A DNA stretch of 46,512 bases, taken from contig NZ_FOIJ01000028.1 in the NCBI RefSeq assembly GCF_900111745.1, positions 1 to 46,512 of the forward strand, in the 5' to 3' direction. Shown here piece by piece: positions 34,332-43,396 of the stretch. The first letter of the stretch is position 1. Every line of letters begins with the position of its first letter. The notes beneath the pieces are model-generated. The model saw nothing but the letters and a program-made list of their open reading frames with translations, ran no database searches and was not told the DNA's origin. Source of the stretch: Stigmatella erecta (GTDB lineage: Bacteria > Myxococcota > Myxococcia > Myxococcales > Myxococcaceae). Both the position numbers and the translations under genes were made by a program.

Positions 34332-35927
34332 CTAGGTGAGCTCCGAGGCAATCTGCTCAGCGGCCCGCAGTCCATCAATGGCCGAGGAGACAATCCCTCC
34401 CGCGTAGCCGCAGCCCTCGCCCACGGGGTACAGGCCCTTGAGCGACACGGACTGCAGGTCCTCGCCGCGGGTGATGCGCAGGGGGGAGCTGGTGCGGCTC
34501 TCGATGCCGATGAGCTTGCCCTCGTCGCTGTTGAAGCCGCGCATCTTCCGGTCGAAGGCGCGCAGGGCCTGCTTGATGGACTCGGTGAGGCGGGCGGGGA
34601 ACAGCACGTTGAGGTCCGTCTTGACGATGCCGGGCCGGTAGCTGGTGTCCCCGGGGTCCTTCTTGGCCCGGCCGGCGAGGTAGTCCGGGATGGTCTGCGC
34701 GGGGGCGAAGAACTTCCCGCCGCCCAGCGCATAGGCCTTCTGCTCCCAGTGGCGCTGGAACTCCAGCCCCGCGAGCGGGCCGTGGAAGCCCTCGCGCTCG
34801 AAGTCCTGCACGGACACGGTGACGACGATGCCGGAGTTGGCGAACTTCGCGTTGCGGCGCGAGTTGCTCATGCCGTTGGTGCACTGCTGGCCCTCCTCGG
34901 TGGGCGTGGGCACCACGATGCCGCCGGGGCACATGCAGAACGAGTAGATGCCGCGCACCTCACCGTCCACGTCCAGGTTCTCGGCCAGCTTGTAGTCGGC
35001 CGGGGGCAGGCGCGGGTTCTTCGCCGCGCTGCCGTACTGGATGCTGTTGATGAGCCCCTGCGGGTGCTCGGCGCGGAAGCCCAGGGCAAAGGGCTTGGCC
35101 TCCACGCTCACGTGCTGGTCCGCCGCGAAGCGCTCGTACAGCTCGCGCGCCGAATTGCCCGGCGCCAGCACCACCCGGTCGCTCTCCAGCGTGCGCCCAT
35201 CCACCAGCTTCAGCCCCGCCACCCGGCCGTCGCGGTAGAGCAGGTCCTCCACCCTGTGCTCGAAGAGCACCTGGCACCCGCCGGCGATGAGCATGTCGCG
35301 GATGCGCGCCACCGCGCCCGGCAGCAGGTCCGAGCCGATGTGCGGCTTGCCCTCGATGAGGATGTGGTCCGGGGCGCCGTACTGGGCGAACGTCTCGATG
35401 ACCTTGCGCACCATGGGGTGGTTGATGCGCGTGGAGAGCTTGCCGTCCGTGTAGGCCCCGGCGCCGCCCTCGCCGAAGTTCATGTTGCTCTCCGGGTGGA
35501 GCGTGCCATCGCGCATCAGCTTCGCCACGTCCTTGCGGCGCGTCACCACCTCGCGCCCCCGCTCCAGCAGGATGCTGCGCACCCCGCGCTCCAGCAGCCC
35601 CAGGGCGCAGAAGAGGCCCGCGGGGCCGGTGCCGATGATGAGCGGCCAGCGCTCGGGCTCCTTCACCCGGGGCAGCGGCTCGGGCAGGGCCGGGGCCTCG
35701 CTCACGTCCGGCGGGAGGCGGGGCGGGGGGCGGCCCGGGGCGAGGGTGACTTCGAGCGTATAGATGTAGCGAGGGCTGCCCTTCTTGCGGGCATCCAGCA
35801 CCGAGCGCACCACACGCACCGACGCGAGATCGGACCGGGTCACCCCCAGCTTCTCCGCCGCACGCTGACCGAGCAGCTCCTCCGGCTCGTCCAGCCACAG
35901 CCCGATGTTGTTCACCCGGTACGCCAT
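34332..35927 (-). CDS. FAD-dependent dehydrogenase (COG2509 type)
   Basis: 531 residues from ATG 35927, with AGGAG ten bases upstream; the longer frame to 35999 lacks a ribosome site. An N-terminal ~80-residue domain (LGQRAAEKLGVTRSDLASVR, RYIYTLEVTL) precedes the FAD-binding motif LIIGTGPAGLFCALGLLERG. The signatures of the uncharacterised dehydrogenase family follow: NMNFGEGGAGAYTDGKLSTR, YSFCMCPGGIVVP, TNGMSNSRRNAKFANSGIVV and GLYPVGEGCGYAGGIVSSAI (second FAD contact). The CMCPGG box with two Cys may be redox-active. Length and motif order are standard. The substrate is unknown. Confidence 0.9.
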   Translation of the reverse strand: MAYRVNNIGLWLDEPEELLGQRAAEKLGVTRSDLASVRVVRSVLDARKKGSPRYIYTLEVTLAPGRPPPRLPPDVSEAPALPEPLPRVKEPERWPLIIGTGPAGLFCALGLLERGVRSILLERGREVVTRRKDVAKLMRDGTLHPESNMNFGEGGAGAYTDGKLSTRINHPMVRKVIETFAQYGAPDHILIEGKPHIGSDLLPGAVARIRDMLIAGGCQVLFEHRVEDLLYRDGRVAGLKLVDGRTLESDRVVLAPGNSARELYERFAADQHVSVEAKPFALGFRAEHPQGLINSIQYGSAAKNPRLPPADYKLAENLDVDGEVRGIYSFCMCPGGIVVPTPTEEGQQCTNGMSNSRRNAKFANSGIVVTVSVQDFEREGFHGPLAGLEFQRHWEQKAYALGGGKFFAPAQTIPDYLAGRAKKDPGDTSYRPGIVKTDLNVLFPARLTESIKQALRAFDRKMRGFNSDEGKLIGIESRTSSPLRITRGEDLQSVSLKGLYPVGEGCGYAGGIVSSAIDGLRAAEQIASELT

Positions 35928-36255
35928 ATGTGTTGGTCTCCTGCGCGGGGCCCTGTATCTGTCCTGGCCGCTGGGGGCAATGCAAGTCCTTGGAAACACG
36001 GGGGACGGAGCGGCCCTGCTTCAGGTGTGTACCCCGTTATGCACCGTAGGGCCGCATTCCCAGGACCCCGGGTGGGAATGCGAAGTGGGCTTCGCACCCG
36101 GGAGAACCCGGAAAACCGGTCCGGCTTCTCTTAACCCACCGCATCCAATGGAGAATCCCGGGGGAATCCGTCTTGCAGCCAACTGTTGGCATGAGGGTTG
36201 AAGGAGCGGGGAGGGACGACTTCCCCAGTCCCCCCTCTCTTTTGGAGGCAGTTCC
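35928..36255. other. Divergent intergenic region
   Basis: 328 bp between the FAD dehydrogenase (minus) and the 67-residue gene (plus). It includes a small hairpin GCGAAGTGGGCTTCGC near 36078-36093 and several GGGAATCC/CCCGGG-like stretches. I find no convincing promoter consensus or gene in it. Confidence 0.4.
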
Positions 36256-36459
36256 GTGAGCACCGATCAGAAGGGCCCCCGCATCCTGGCGCACACGTTC
36301 TACGCGCAGCTGCGCGCAAGCGGTTATACGCCGCAGCAAGTCATCGGAATCGCCACGGAGCTGCTGGACATGGTCACCGATGACATCAAGAGCAACGCCA
36401 AGCAGGACGTACCCCCTGCGGCCACCGAGGTGACCCCGGGCTTCCAGCCCCGCGTCTAA
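36256..36459 (+). CDS. Small conserved-looking protein, 67 residues
   Basis: It starts at GTG 36256 with GGAGG nine bases upstream and encodes a soluble, probably helical protein: HTFYAQLRASGYTPQQVIGI, then ATELLDMVTDDIKSN and a Pro-rich end. It resembles a small two- or three-helix protein with a turn GYTPQQVI that could be a DNA- or protein-binding helix pair. A rho-independent terminator lies 128 bp downstream on the same strand. Good ribosome site, terminator and codon use support a real gene. The function is unknown. Confidence 0.7.
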   Translation: MSTDQKGPRILAHTFYAQLRASGYTPQQVIGIATELLDMVTDDIKSNAKQDVPPAATEVTPGFQPRV

Positions 36460-36571
36460 CCCGGTAGACTGCAGGCAACCCTGGCGGGCAAGTGGGCTCC
36501 GGACTGGTTTCGGGGTTCCCACCCGCCTTGGGCGCGGGGCACCGGTGGGGTGCCACCCCTCGCGCCCCCCC

Positions 36572-37252
36572 TCACGAGCGGTGAGCCACCGGCGCGACGC
36601 CGGTTTTTTTATGCGCGGCCTCCCGCCTGCGCTCGCGTGCCGCGGCCCCCGCCACCACGAGCAGCCCGGCGGTCAGCGTGGAGAACACCGAGCTGGCGGT
36701 CTCCGTGGCCTGAAAGGCGATGAGCCCCCCGGCGCCCAGGAAGGCCACCCAGTCCACCCACGCCGGGCGCGCCTGGGGCAGCACGAGCAGGGTGACGCAC
36801 GCGGTGAAGGGCAGTCCCAGCATCACCTGCCGGGCGATTTGCGGCCCGCTGGTGAGCACCGTGCCCCAGTTGTGCACGAGCAGCGCGGCGAAGATGACCA
36901 CCGTGCCCAGGGCGAGCACCATCACCCCGGCGGCGGCGGCGTCCTTGGCCAGGCGGGCCTTCTCGTCGAACTGCTGGACGGCGAGATCCACCAGGTGCTC
37001 GAGCGCGCTGTTGAGGATCTCCGCGAAGAAGATGAGCAGCACGCAGAAGATGAGCGTCACCTTCTCGGCGAGCCCCAGGGGGATGCCGCTGCCCACCAGC
37101 CCCACGAGCACCCCGGAGACCAGGTGGACGCGCATGTTGCGCTGGTAGGCGACGGTGTGGATGAGGCCCTTCCACGCATGGTGGAACGAGGCCAGGAGGC
37201 CAGAGGCGCCACGGTGTGGGAATTGGGGGCGAGGCGGGTGGGGGTGGGTCAT
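36572..37252 (-). CDS. dgkA: Diacylglycerol/undecaprenol kinase (DgkA family) with C-terminal membrane extension
   Basis: 226 residues from ATG 37252. The first ~125 residues are a DgkA-type integral membrane kinase: SFHHAWKGLIHTVAYQRNMR, FFAEILNSALEHLVDLA (catalytic Glu region) and EKARLAKDAAAAGVMVLAL, with three helices. Such enzymes phosphorylate diacylglycerol or undecaprenol for lipid recycling. Another ~85 residues contain two or three further hydrophobic helices (GLPFTACVTLLVLP, WVDWVAFLGAGGLIAF, STLTAGLLVVAGAA), nearly doubling the usual ~120-residue length. The 3' end overlaps the terminator of the opposing small gene. Confidence 0.85.
   Translation of the reverse strand: MTHPHPPRPQFPHRGASGLLASFHHAWKGLIHTVAYQRNMRVHLVSGVLVGLVGSGIPLGLAEKVTLIFCVLLIFFAEILNSALEHLVDLAVQQFDEKARLAKDAAAAGVMVLALGTVVIFAALLVHNWGTVLTSGPQIARQVMLGLPFTACVTLLVLPQARPAWVDWVAFLGAGGLIAFQATETASSVFSTLTAGLLVVAGAAARERRREAAHKKTGVAPVAHRS
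36588..36610 (+). terminator. Rho-independent terminator
   Basis: A 7-bp perfect stem ACCGGCG/CGCCGGT with a CGA loop is followed by a run of T. It ends the 67-residue gene and also lies inside the 3' end of the opposing dgkA coding sequence. Confidence 0.8.
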
Positions 37253-37343
37253 CGCGCTTGGAGGACGGGCAAACTAACACCGGGGACGGGAATACCGCCG
37301 TGCTCGCGTCTGGGGAAGCGGGCGCCTATGGTCCGGCCCCATC

Positions 37344-40172
37344 ATGGCACGCCTCCGTTCCGGGCATGGTCCCGTCCTTGCGCTCCTGCTGATTCCCACC
37401 GTCGCGGCCGCTCAGGCTCCCCTGGGAGATCCCCTCGACTGTGGGCTGGATCCTCCCGGCCGGGTCTACGTTCCTGGGCCTGGGCCCCGCGCCCACGAGG
37501 CGGCGCCCTGGACGGACCGCGAACCAGCGCTCGTCCGCCGGGAGCTGCGGGACTCCGGCATGGGCCCGCGCTCGGGGGTGCCCCAGACCCGGGTGCACGG
37601 CGGGGCGCTGTCCGGGAAGACGATCTACCTGAGCCCCGGGCACGGCTTTTACCGCAGCGCCCCCCTGGCGCGCTGGGCGACCCAGCGTCCCAACACGTTC
37701 GGCGTCGTCGAGGATTTCGTCTCCGCGGAGACGCTCAACCAGTACCTGCTGCCCATGCTGATGGGGGCGGGGGCCGTGGTGGTGCCGGTGCGGGAGCCGG
37801 ACCTCAACCCGCGCATGGCCATCGTCAACAACGGGGACCCGGGCTACTCGGAGCAGGGGGACCTGGGCCTGTTCAGCACCTCCCTGGTGCCAGGGTGGGG
37901 GCCTCCGCCCTCGCCCATGGCGAACAACGTGCTGCCCTTCCAGCTGGGCGGCAGCCGGGTGATGACCGCCGCCGCCCAGGCGACGGCCTCGGCCTCGTGG
38001 GTACCGAACATCCCCGAGGACGGCGCGCGGTACGTGTACATCGCCTACACCTCGGAGCCCTCGCGCGTGCACGACGCGCACTTCGTGGTGCGGCACGCGG
38101 GGGGCGAGAGCCACTTCCGGATCAACCAGCGCCGCCATGGGGGCACTTGGGTGATGCTGGGGCGCTTCTACTTCAGGGCGGGCCAGTCGCCGGAGAAAGG
38201 GGCGGTGCTCGCCCTCAACGACTCCACGGCGCAGGGCAGCGTGTCCCTGGACGCGGTGCGCTTCGGCGGCGGCACGGGCTTCATCGGCGATGCGGAGATG
38301 GGGCCGGTGCCCCGGCCGCGCTATGAGGAGTGCGCGCGCTACCACACGCAGTTCAGCGGCGCGCCCGCCTCGGTGTTCGCCCCCTCGGGCACGAACAAGC
38401 TGAGCAACGAGCGCAATGACGATGTCACCGCGCGCTCGCGCTTCGCGGCGTGGGACCACGAGGAGGGCGAGGATGCCGTCTACGTGGCCTGGCACACCAA
38501 CGCCTCGGGGGCGGGCGCGTACGGGACGGAGGGCTACGTGTACGGCCCCAACCCGGTGGACGGCACGCTCAACTTCACGGGAGTACCCGGCAGCGACGTG
38601 ATGGCCCAGGCGCTGTTGGACGAGCTGGACCACGATCTCAAGGCCACGGTGGTGGTGGACCCGCCCTGGCGGACGCGGAAGCTGCGCTCGGCCTATTTCG
38701 GCGAGGTGAACCCGGCCCACAACCCCGAGATGCCCTCGGTGCTCCTGGAGATCGCCTACCACGACTCGGAGCGGGACGCGGTGTTCCTGCGGGAAGCGGA
38801 CTTCCGGAGGGTAGCGGCGCGCGCCATCCTGCAGGGGCTCATCAAGTACTTCGCGAAGCGGGATGGGGCGCCGGTCCACCTGCCGCCCGAGCCGCCCACC
38901 GCGGTGGCCGCGCTCAACAAGGCCGGTGGGGTGGAGGTGCGCTGGGTGGCGCCCACCCCGGACAGCGATGACGTGGGAGGGCACGCGGCCACCGCCTACC
39001 GCGTCTACCAGAGCGAGGACGGCCTGGGCTGGGACGAGGGCCACGAGACGGCCGGGACCGCCTTCAGCGTGACACTGCCCGCGGGCACCACGCGCTACTT
39101 CCGGGTGGCGGCCCTGAACGCGGGCGGAGAGTCCTTCCCCTCGGAGACGGTGGGGGTGCGGACCGGCGAGGCGCCGCCGGTGCTCATCATCAACGCCTTC
39201 GACCGGCTGGACGCAACCATGAACCTCACCGAGGACCTGACGCCGTATGATCTCGGCTCCCCGGTGCGCGTGTGGCTGGAGGCCATGAACGACGGCTCGT
39301 CGGTCCGGCGGCATGGCGCCGCGGTGGCGCGGCACGCGGTGGCCTTCGACAGCGCGACGAACGAGGCCTTCGCCGCGGGGCTGGCGAACCTCCCCGGAGG
39401 CTACCGGCTCGTGGACTGGTTCACGGGCCGGGGAGGCGCGAAGGGCGCGCCGCCCACCCGGAACGAGCAGGACGCGCTCCGCACCTTCGTGTCCCAGGGA
39501 GGGCACCTGCTCTTCTCGGGCAGCAACGCCGCCTCCCAGCTCCTGGCGGGCAGCGCGGAGGACCAGGCCTTCCTGGCGGACATCCTCCGCGCCTCGGTGG
39601 GCAGTGGCACCTCCTCGCTCCTCGTGGAGGGCCAGCCGGGCCAGTGGCTCGCCCCGGCCACGAACCTGGCGCTCGACGACGGGAGGCGGGGAGGGCTGGC
39701 GGTGGGCGTAACCGACGTGCTGGCCCCGGCCGGCGGGGCGCTCCCCGTGCTGCGCTACGCCGGGACGGAGTTCCCGGCGGGAGTGGCCTCGGCGCCAGGG
39801 GGACAGGTGCTCTTCCTGGGAATTCCCCTGGAAGGCCTGGTGAGCCCCTGGCGCCGGGAGTACGTGATGGGCGCATTCCTGGCCCGGACGGGGCTGCTCG
39901 CCACGGAGCCCGCCCCGCCGGGCGACGAGCCGCCGCTGCCTGACCCGGGACCTGCCAACCAGTGGACCCCTGCCACGGGCAATGACGTCCGGCCGCCCGA
40001 TCCGGTCCCGCCTCCTTATGTGGTGGGCGAGGTGCCAGCGTCCTACGAAGCGGCGGACACGGGCTGTGGTTGTGGCGCGGGCTCGGCTCCGGTGTTCATG
40101 GCGTGGTGGGGCTTGCTCGTAACTGTGCAGCTCCAACGAGCGCGCCGGCGCACGAAGCATTCCAGTCGTTGA
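37344..40172 (+). CDS. N-acetylmuramoyl-L-alanine amidase (Amidase_3) with golvesin-like insert, FN3 and MYXO-CTERM-like tail
   Basis: 942 residues from ATG 37344, with a signal peptide (LALLLIPTVAAAQA). The amidase starts with TIYLSPGHGFYRS (zinc His near residue 99) and VVEDFVSAETLNQYL. It is interrupted by a golvesin-like beta domain (~205-315: YVYIAYTSEPSRVHDAHFVV, GSVSLDAVRFGGG) and resumes with VAWHTNASGAGAYGTEGYVY (zinc His) and MPSVLLEIAYHDSERDA (catalytic Glu). An FN3 domain (~513-605) and a Rossmann-like domain (~610-860: VLIINAFDRLDATMN, RTFVSQGGHLLFSGSNA) follow. The end has DTGCGCGAGS, a hydrophobic helix and RARRRTKHSSR, a MYXO-CTERM-like surface-sorting signal. It likely cleaves or remodels peptidoglycan at the cell surface. 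Confidence 0.85.
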   Translation: MARLRSGHGPVLALLLIPTVAAAQAPLGDPLDCGLDPPGRVYVPGPGPRAHEAAPWTDREPALVRRELRDSGMGPRSGVPQTRVHGGALSGKTIYLSPGHGFYRSAPLARWATQRPNTFGVVEDFVSAETLNQYLLPMLMGAGAVVVPVREPDLNPRMAIVNNGDPGYSEQGDLGLFSTSLVPGWGPPPSPMANNVLPFQLGGSRVMTAAAQATASASWVPNIPEDGARYVYIAYTSEPSRVHDAHFVVRHAGGESHFRINQRRHGGTWVMLGRFYFRAGQSPEKGAVLALNDSTAQGSVSLDAVRFGGGTGFIGDAEMGPVPRPRYEECARYHTQFSGAPASVFAPSGTNKLSNERNDDVTARSRFAAWDHEEGEDAVYVAWHTNASGAGAYGTEGYVYGPNPVDGTLNFTGVPGSDVMAQALLDELDHDLKATVVVDPPWRTRKLRSAYFGEVNPAHNPEMPSVLLEIAYHDSERDAVFLREADFRRVAARAILQGLIKYFAKRDGAPVHLPPEPPTAVAALNKAGGVEVRWVAPTPDSDDVGGHAATAYRVYQSEDGLGWDEGHETAGTAFSVTLPAGTTRYFRVAALNAGGESFPSETVGVRTGEAPPVLIINAFDRLDATMNLTEDLTPYDLGSPVRVWLEAMNDGSSVRRHGAAVARHAVAFDSATNEAFAAGLANLPGGYRLVDWFTGRGGAKGAPPTRNEQDALRTFVSQGGHLLFSGSNAASQLLAGSAEDQAFLADILRASVGSGTSSLLVEGQPGQWLAPATNLALDDGRRGGLAVGVTDVLAPAGGALPVLRYAGTEFPAGVASAPGGQVLFLGIPLEGLVSPWRREYVMGAFLARTGLLATEPAPPGDEPPLPDPGPANQWTPATGNDVRPPDPVPPPYVVGEVPASYEAADTGCGCGAGSAPVFMAWWGLLVTVQLQRARRRTKHSSR

Positions 40173-40195
40173 CTCGGGTGCGGCACATGCCTACG
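40167..40195 (+). promoter_or_regulatory. Candidate sigma-A-type promoter for the gap operon
   Basis: TTGACT (40167-40172), a 17-bp spacer and TACGGT (40190-40195) precede gap by about 70 bp. The -35 matches well and the -10 only in part. It overlaps the end of the amidase gene. Confidence 0.3.
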
Positions 40196-40228
40196 GTCGG
40201 CCGCTCTTTAACTCGACCCATCCCGCGT

Positions 40229-40248
40229 GGGCAGTGGGCCCACCGCCC
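40229..40248. promoter_or_regulatory. Near-perfect 20-bp palindrome in the gap leader
   Basis: GGGCAGTGGGCCCACCGCCC is symmetrical except for one pair. It lies between the candidate promoter and the gap ribosome site (GAAGGAGAAGG), where it could act as an operator or mRNA hairpin. No factor is implied by sequence. Confidence 0.35.
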
Positions 40249-40266
40249 TGAAGGAGAAGGATAGAC

Positions 40267-41280
40267 ATGGCTACCAAGATCGCCATCAACGGCTTTGGCC
40301 GCATCGGCCGCTGCGTGCTGCGCGCCGCGCTCAGCCGCAAGGAGCAGGACATCGAGATCGTCGCGATCAACGATCTCGACAAGCCCTCCTCGCTGGCCTA
40401 CCTGCTCAAGTACGACTCCGTGCACCGCACGTGGCCCGGAGAGGTGAAGGCGACCGAGAAGGGCATCATCGTGGACGGCCACACCATCGCCGTCACCGCG
40501 GAGCGGGATCCGGCGGCGCTGCCCTGGAAGTCGCTGGGCGCGGACATCGTGCTGGAGTGCACGGGCCGCTTCACCGCGCGCGAGGGGGCCGAGAAGCACC
40601 TGGCCGCGGGCGCCAAGAAGGTCATCGTCTCGGCGCCGGCCAAGGGTCCGGACCTGACGATCGCCTACGGCATCAACCACGATCAGTACGATCCGAAGAA
40701 GCACCACATCCTGTCCAACGCCTCGTGCACCACCAACTGCCTGGCGCCGGTGGCCAAGACGCTGCTCGACAGCTTCGGCATCGAGAAGGGCCTGATGACG
40801 ACGGTGCACAGCTACACCAACGACCAGCGCGTGCTGGACCTGGCGCACGAGGACATGCGCCGCTCGCGCGCCGCCGCGCTGTCGATGATCCCCACGAGCA
40901 CGGGCGCCGCGAAGGCGATCGGTGAGGTGCTGCCGTCGCTCAAGGGCAAGCTGCACGGCCTGGCCATCCGCGTGCCGACCCCGAACGTGTCCCTGGTGGA
41001 CCTGACGGTGGTGACGAGCAAGTCCGTGACCGAGGACGCGCTGAAGGCGGCCTTCCGCAAGAACGCCGAGGGGCCGCTCAAGGGCATCCTGCAGTACAGC
41101 GAGGAGCAGACGGTCTCCATCGACTTCAACGGCAACCCGCACTCGGCCATCTTCGACGCGACCAACGCCTACGTCATGGGGGAGAACCTCGTGAAGGTGA
41201 TGGCGTGGTACGACAACGAGTGGGGCTTCTCGAACCGCATGGTGGACACCACCAAGTTCCTGGCGTCCAAGGGCTTCTAA
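40267..41280 (+). CDS. gap: Glyceraldehyde-3-phosphate dehydrogenase, type I
   Basis: 337 residues from ATG 40267 behind AAGGAGAAGG. It oxidises glyceraldehyde-3-phosphate to 1,3-bisphosphoglycerate with NAD(P) and phosphate. Motifs: KIAINGFGRIGRCVLRAAL (dinucleotide site), ECTGRFTAREGAEKHLAAGA, the active-site loop SNASCTTNCLAPV with catalytic Cys, SYTNDQRVLDLAHEDMRRSR, and YDNEWGFSNRMVD at the C-terminus. The Asp after the second strand (INDLDK) suggests NAD preference. It is first in the gap-pgk-tpiA run, 33 bp before pgk. Confidence 0.97.
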   Translation: MATKIAINGFGRIGRCVLRAALSRKEQDIEIVAINDLDKPSSLAYLLKYDSVHRTWPGEVKATEKGIIVDGHTIAVTAERDPAALPWKSLGADIVLECTGRFTAREGAEKHLAAGAKKVIVSAPAKGPDLTIAYGINHDQYDPKKHHILSNASCTTNCLAPVAKTLLDSFGIEKGLMTTVHSYTNDQRVLDLAHEDMRRSRAAALSMIPTSTGAAKAIGEVLPSLKGKLHGLAIRVPTPNVSLVDLTVVTSKSVTEDALKAAFRKNAEGPLKGILQYSEEQTVSIDFNGNPHSAIFDATNAYVMGENLVKVMAWYDNEWGFSNRMVDTTKFLASKGF

Positions 41281-41313
41281 GTCCGCGCCGCGGCCGAGAG
41301 GGGAGAGACCAAG

Positions 41314-42501
41314 ATGATCCGCTACATCGATGACATGCAGCTGACGGGCAAGCGCGTCTTCATCCGCGTGGACTTCAACGTCCCGCTGGAGGGCCGGCGC
41401 GTGACCGACGACACCCGCATCCGCGAGGCGCTGCCGACCATCCGCCGCGCGCTGGAGATGGGTGGCAAAGTCATCCTGGCCTCTCACCTCGGCCGTCCCA
41501 AGGGGCCGGATCCGAAGCTGTCGCTGGAGCCCGCCGCCTCGAAGCTGGCCGAGCTGCTCGGGGCCAAGCACGAGGTGATTCTCGCCGACGACTGCGTGGG
41601 CGACGGGGTGAAGAAGCAGGTGCGGGAGCTGAAGGACGCGCAGGTGCTGGTGCTGGAGAACCTGCGCTTCCACAAGGAAGAGGAGGCCAATGACGAGGCC
41701 TTCGCGCGCGAGTTGGCGGCGCTGGCGGACGTGTACATCAACGATGCGTTCGGCACCGCGCACCGCGCCCACGCGTCCACTGCGGGCATGGTCCCCTTCG
41801 TGAAGGAGAAGGGCGCGGGCCTGCTGATGCGCAAGGAAATCGAGTACCTGGGCGGCGTGCTGAAGAACCCGCAGAAGCCCTTCGTGGCCATCCTGGGGGG
41901 CTCGAAGGTGAGCGACAAGATCAAGGTCATCGAGAGCCTGCTGCCCAAGGTGGACGCGCTGCTCATCGGTGGTGCCATGGCCTACACCTTCCTCAAGGCG
42001 CAGGGCATCGAGGTGGGCAAGAGCCGCGTGGAGGGGGACAAGCTGTCCCTGGCCACGAAGATCCTGGAGGCGGCGGAGCGCCTGAAGACGTCCATCGTGC
42101 TGCCGGTGGACCACGTGGTGGCCAACGAGCCCACGGAGCAGGGCGTGAAGCGCGAGACGCCGGACCGGGCCATCCCCGCGGACCAGATGGGGCTGGACAT
42201 CGGGCCGAAGACGCGCGCGCAGTTCAACCAGCACATCCGCAACGCGAAGACGGTCATCTGGAACGGCCCCATGGGCCTGTTCGAGGTAGCGCAGTTCGCC
42301 GAGGGCACCCGCACGGTGGCCGAGTCCATGGCGAACAACCGCACGGCGGTGACGGTGATTGGCGGCGGCGACAGCGCGGCGGCGGTGCAGCAGATGGGCT
42401 ACGGGGCGAAGATGAGCCACGTGTCCACCGGAGGCGGCGCGTCGCTGGAGTTCCTGGAGGGCCGCGAGCTGCCGGGCATCAAGGCGTTGGAGACGAAGTA
42501 G
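41314..42501 (+). CDS. pgk: Phosphoglycerate kinase
   Basis: 395 residues from ATG 41314 behind GAGGGGAGAG. It transfers phosphate from 1,3-bisphosphoglycerate to ADP. Family motifs: [75 protein letters not shown] and the C-terminal nucleotide loop [10 protein letters not shown] with [13 protein letters not shown]. The length matches the family. It sits 27 bp before tpiA in the glycolytic operon. Confidence 0.97.
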   Translation: MIRYIDDMQLTGKRVFIRVDFNVPLEGRRVTDDTRIREALPTIRRALEMGGKVILASHLGRPKGPDPKLSLEPAASKLAELLGAKHEVILADDCVGDGVKKQVRELKDAQVLVLENLRFHKEEEANDEAFARELAALADVYINDAFGTAHRAHASTAGMVPFVKEKGAGLLMRKEIEYLGGVLKNPQKPFVAILGGSKVSDKIKVIESLLPKVDALLIGGAMAYTFLKAQGIEVGKSRVEGDKLSLATKILEAAERLKTSIVLPVDHVVANEPTEQGVKRETPDRAIPADQMGLDIGPKTRAQFNQHIRNAKTVIWNGPMGLFEVAQFAEGTRTVAESMANNRTAVTVIGGGDSAAAVQQMGYGAKMSHVSTGGGASLEFLEGRELPGIKALETK

Positions 42502-42528
42502 CCCCCTATCATCCTCCCGGGAGGGACC

Positions 42529-43299
42529 ATGGCCACCGAAGCACGCCGGAAGATCGTCGCTGGCAACTGGAAGATGAACAAGACCGTCCCCGAGGCGCTC
42601 GCGCTGGTGAAGGAGCTGCGGGGCGTGGTGCAGGCGCTGGGTGACAAGGTGGAGCTCGTCATCGCGCCGCCCTTCGTGGCGCTGCACCCGGTGGCCAAGG
42701 CCATCGAGGACTCGAACCTGAAGCTGGCGGCGCAGAACTGCCACTGGGAGGCCTCGGGGGCGTTCACCGGCGAGGTGGCCGCGCCGATGCTGAAGGAGCT
42801 GGGCTGCGCCTACGTCATCGTGGGCCACTCCGAGCGCCGTCAGTTCTTCGGGGAGACGGACGAGACGGTGAACAAGCGCTCCCAGGCGGTGCTCAAGGCG
42901 GGCATGGTGCCCATCATCTGCGTGGGCGAGACGCTGGCGGAGCGCGAGGGCAACCGGACGCTGGAGGTGGTGGAGCGCCAGGTGAAGGGGGCACTCGCGG
43001 GCTTCAGCGCGGCGGACGTGTCCCGGTTCGTGCTGGCGTACGAGCCGGTGTGGGCGATTGGCACGGGCCGTACGGCCACGAGCGCCCAGGCGCAGGAGGT
43101 CCATGCGGCCATCCGGGCGCAGCTTGCCCGGCTGTACGACGGGGCGGCGGCGGGGCAGGTGCGGATCCAGTACGGCGGCAGCGTGAAGCCGGACAACGCC
43201 GCGGAATTGCTGGGCCAGCCGGATGTCGATGGGGCCCTGGTGGGCGGAGCGAGCCTGAAGGCGGGCGACTACGTGGCCATCGCCAAGGCCGGGGCCTGA
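42529..43299 (+). CDS. tpiA: Triose-phosphate isomerase
   Basis: 256 residues from ATG 42529 behind CGGGAGGG. It interconverts dihydroxyacetone phosphate and glyceraldehyde-3-phosphate. Catalytic features: AGNWKMNKT (Asn and Lys), [11 protein letters not shown] (electrophilic His), [19 protein letters not shown] (catalytic Glu and loop 6) and [11 protein letters not shown] (phosphate grip). It is third in the glycolytic run. secG follows 97 bp later and may have its own promoter. Confidence 0.97.
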   Translation: MATEARRKIVAGNWKMNKTVPEALALVKELRGVVQALGDKVELVIAPPFVALHPVAKAIEDSNLKLAAQNCHWEASGAFTGEVAAPMLKELGCAYVIVGHSERRQFFGETDETVNKRSQAVLKAGMVPIICVGETLAEREGNRTLEVVERQVKGALAGFSAADVSRFVLAYEPVWAIGTGRTATSAQAQEVHAAIRAQLARLYDGAAAGQVRIQYGGSVKPDNAAELLGQPDVDGALVGGASLKAGDYVAIAKAGA

Positions 43300-43329
43300 G
43301 AAGGAAGCTGGTGGGGTGGCGTTAAGGAG

Positions 43330-43359
43330 TTGTCACCCCGCGGGCCGGTTGTGTAGGGT
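43330..43359 (+). promoter_or_regulatory. Candidate promoter for secG
   Basis: TTGTCA (43330-43335), an 18-bp spacer and TAGGGT (43354-43359) lie 38 bp before the secG start, in the gap after tpiA. The match is moderate; secG could also be read from the glycolytic message. Confidence 0.28.
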
Positions 43360-43396
43360 GCGCGTCCTTTTCCACTGAGCGTCTGAAAGAGAAGCC

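Noticed and set aside
32205-36134. 1309-codon open frame on the plus strand spanning four minus-strand genes
   Set aside because: It is antisense to the exoribonuclease, methyltransferase, membrane protein and FAD dehydrogenase genes, all with clear family motifs. Long antisense frames are expected at this G+C content.
36186-36203. Sigma-54 promoter TTGGCATGAGGGTTGA before the 67-residue gene
   Set aside because: The -24 element is reasonable but the -12 GC is replaced by GA, so it does not meet the consensus.
37326-40160. 944-codon minus-strand frame opposite the amidase
   Set aside because: An antisense shadow of a gene with intact catalytic motifs and signal peptide.
40096-43104. 1002-codon minus-strand open frame opposite gap, pgk and tpiA
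   Set aside because: It mirrors highly conserved glycolytic genes, is Arg/His/Leu-rich without motifs, and has no ribosome site.
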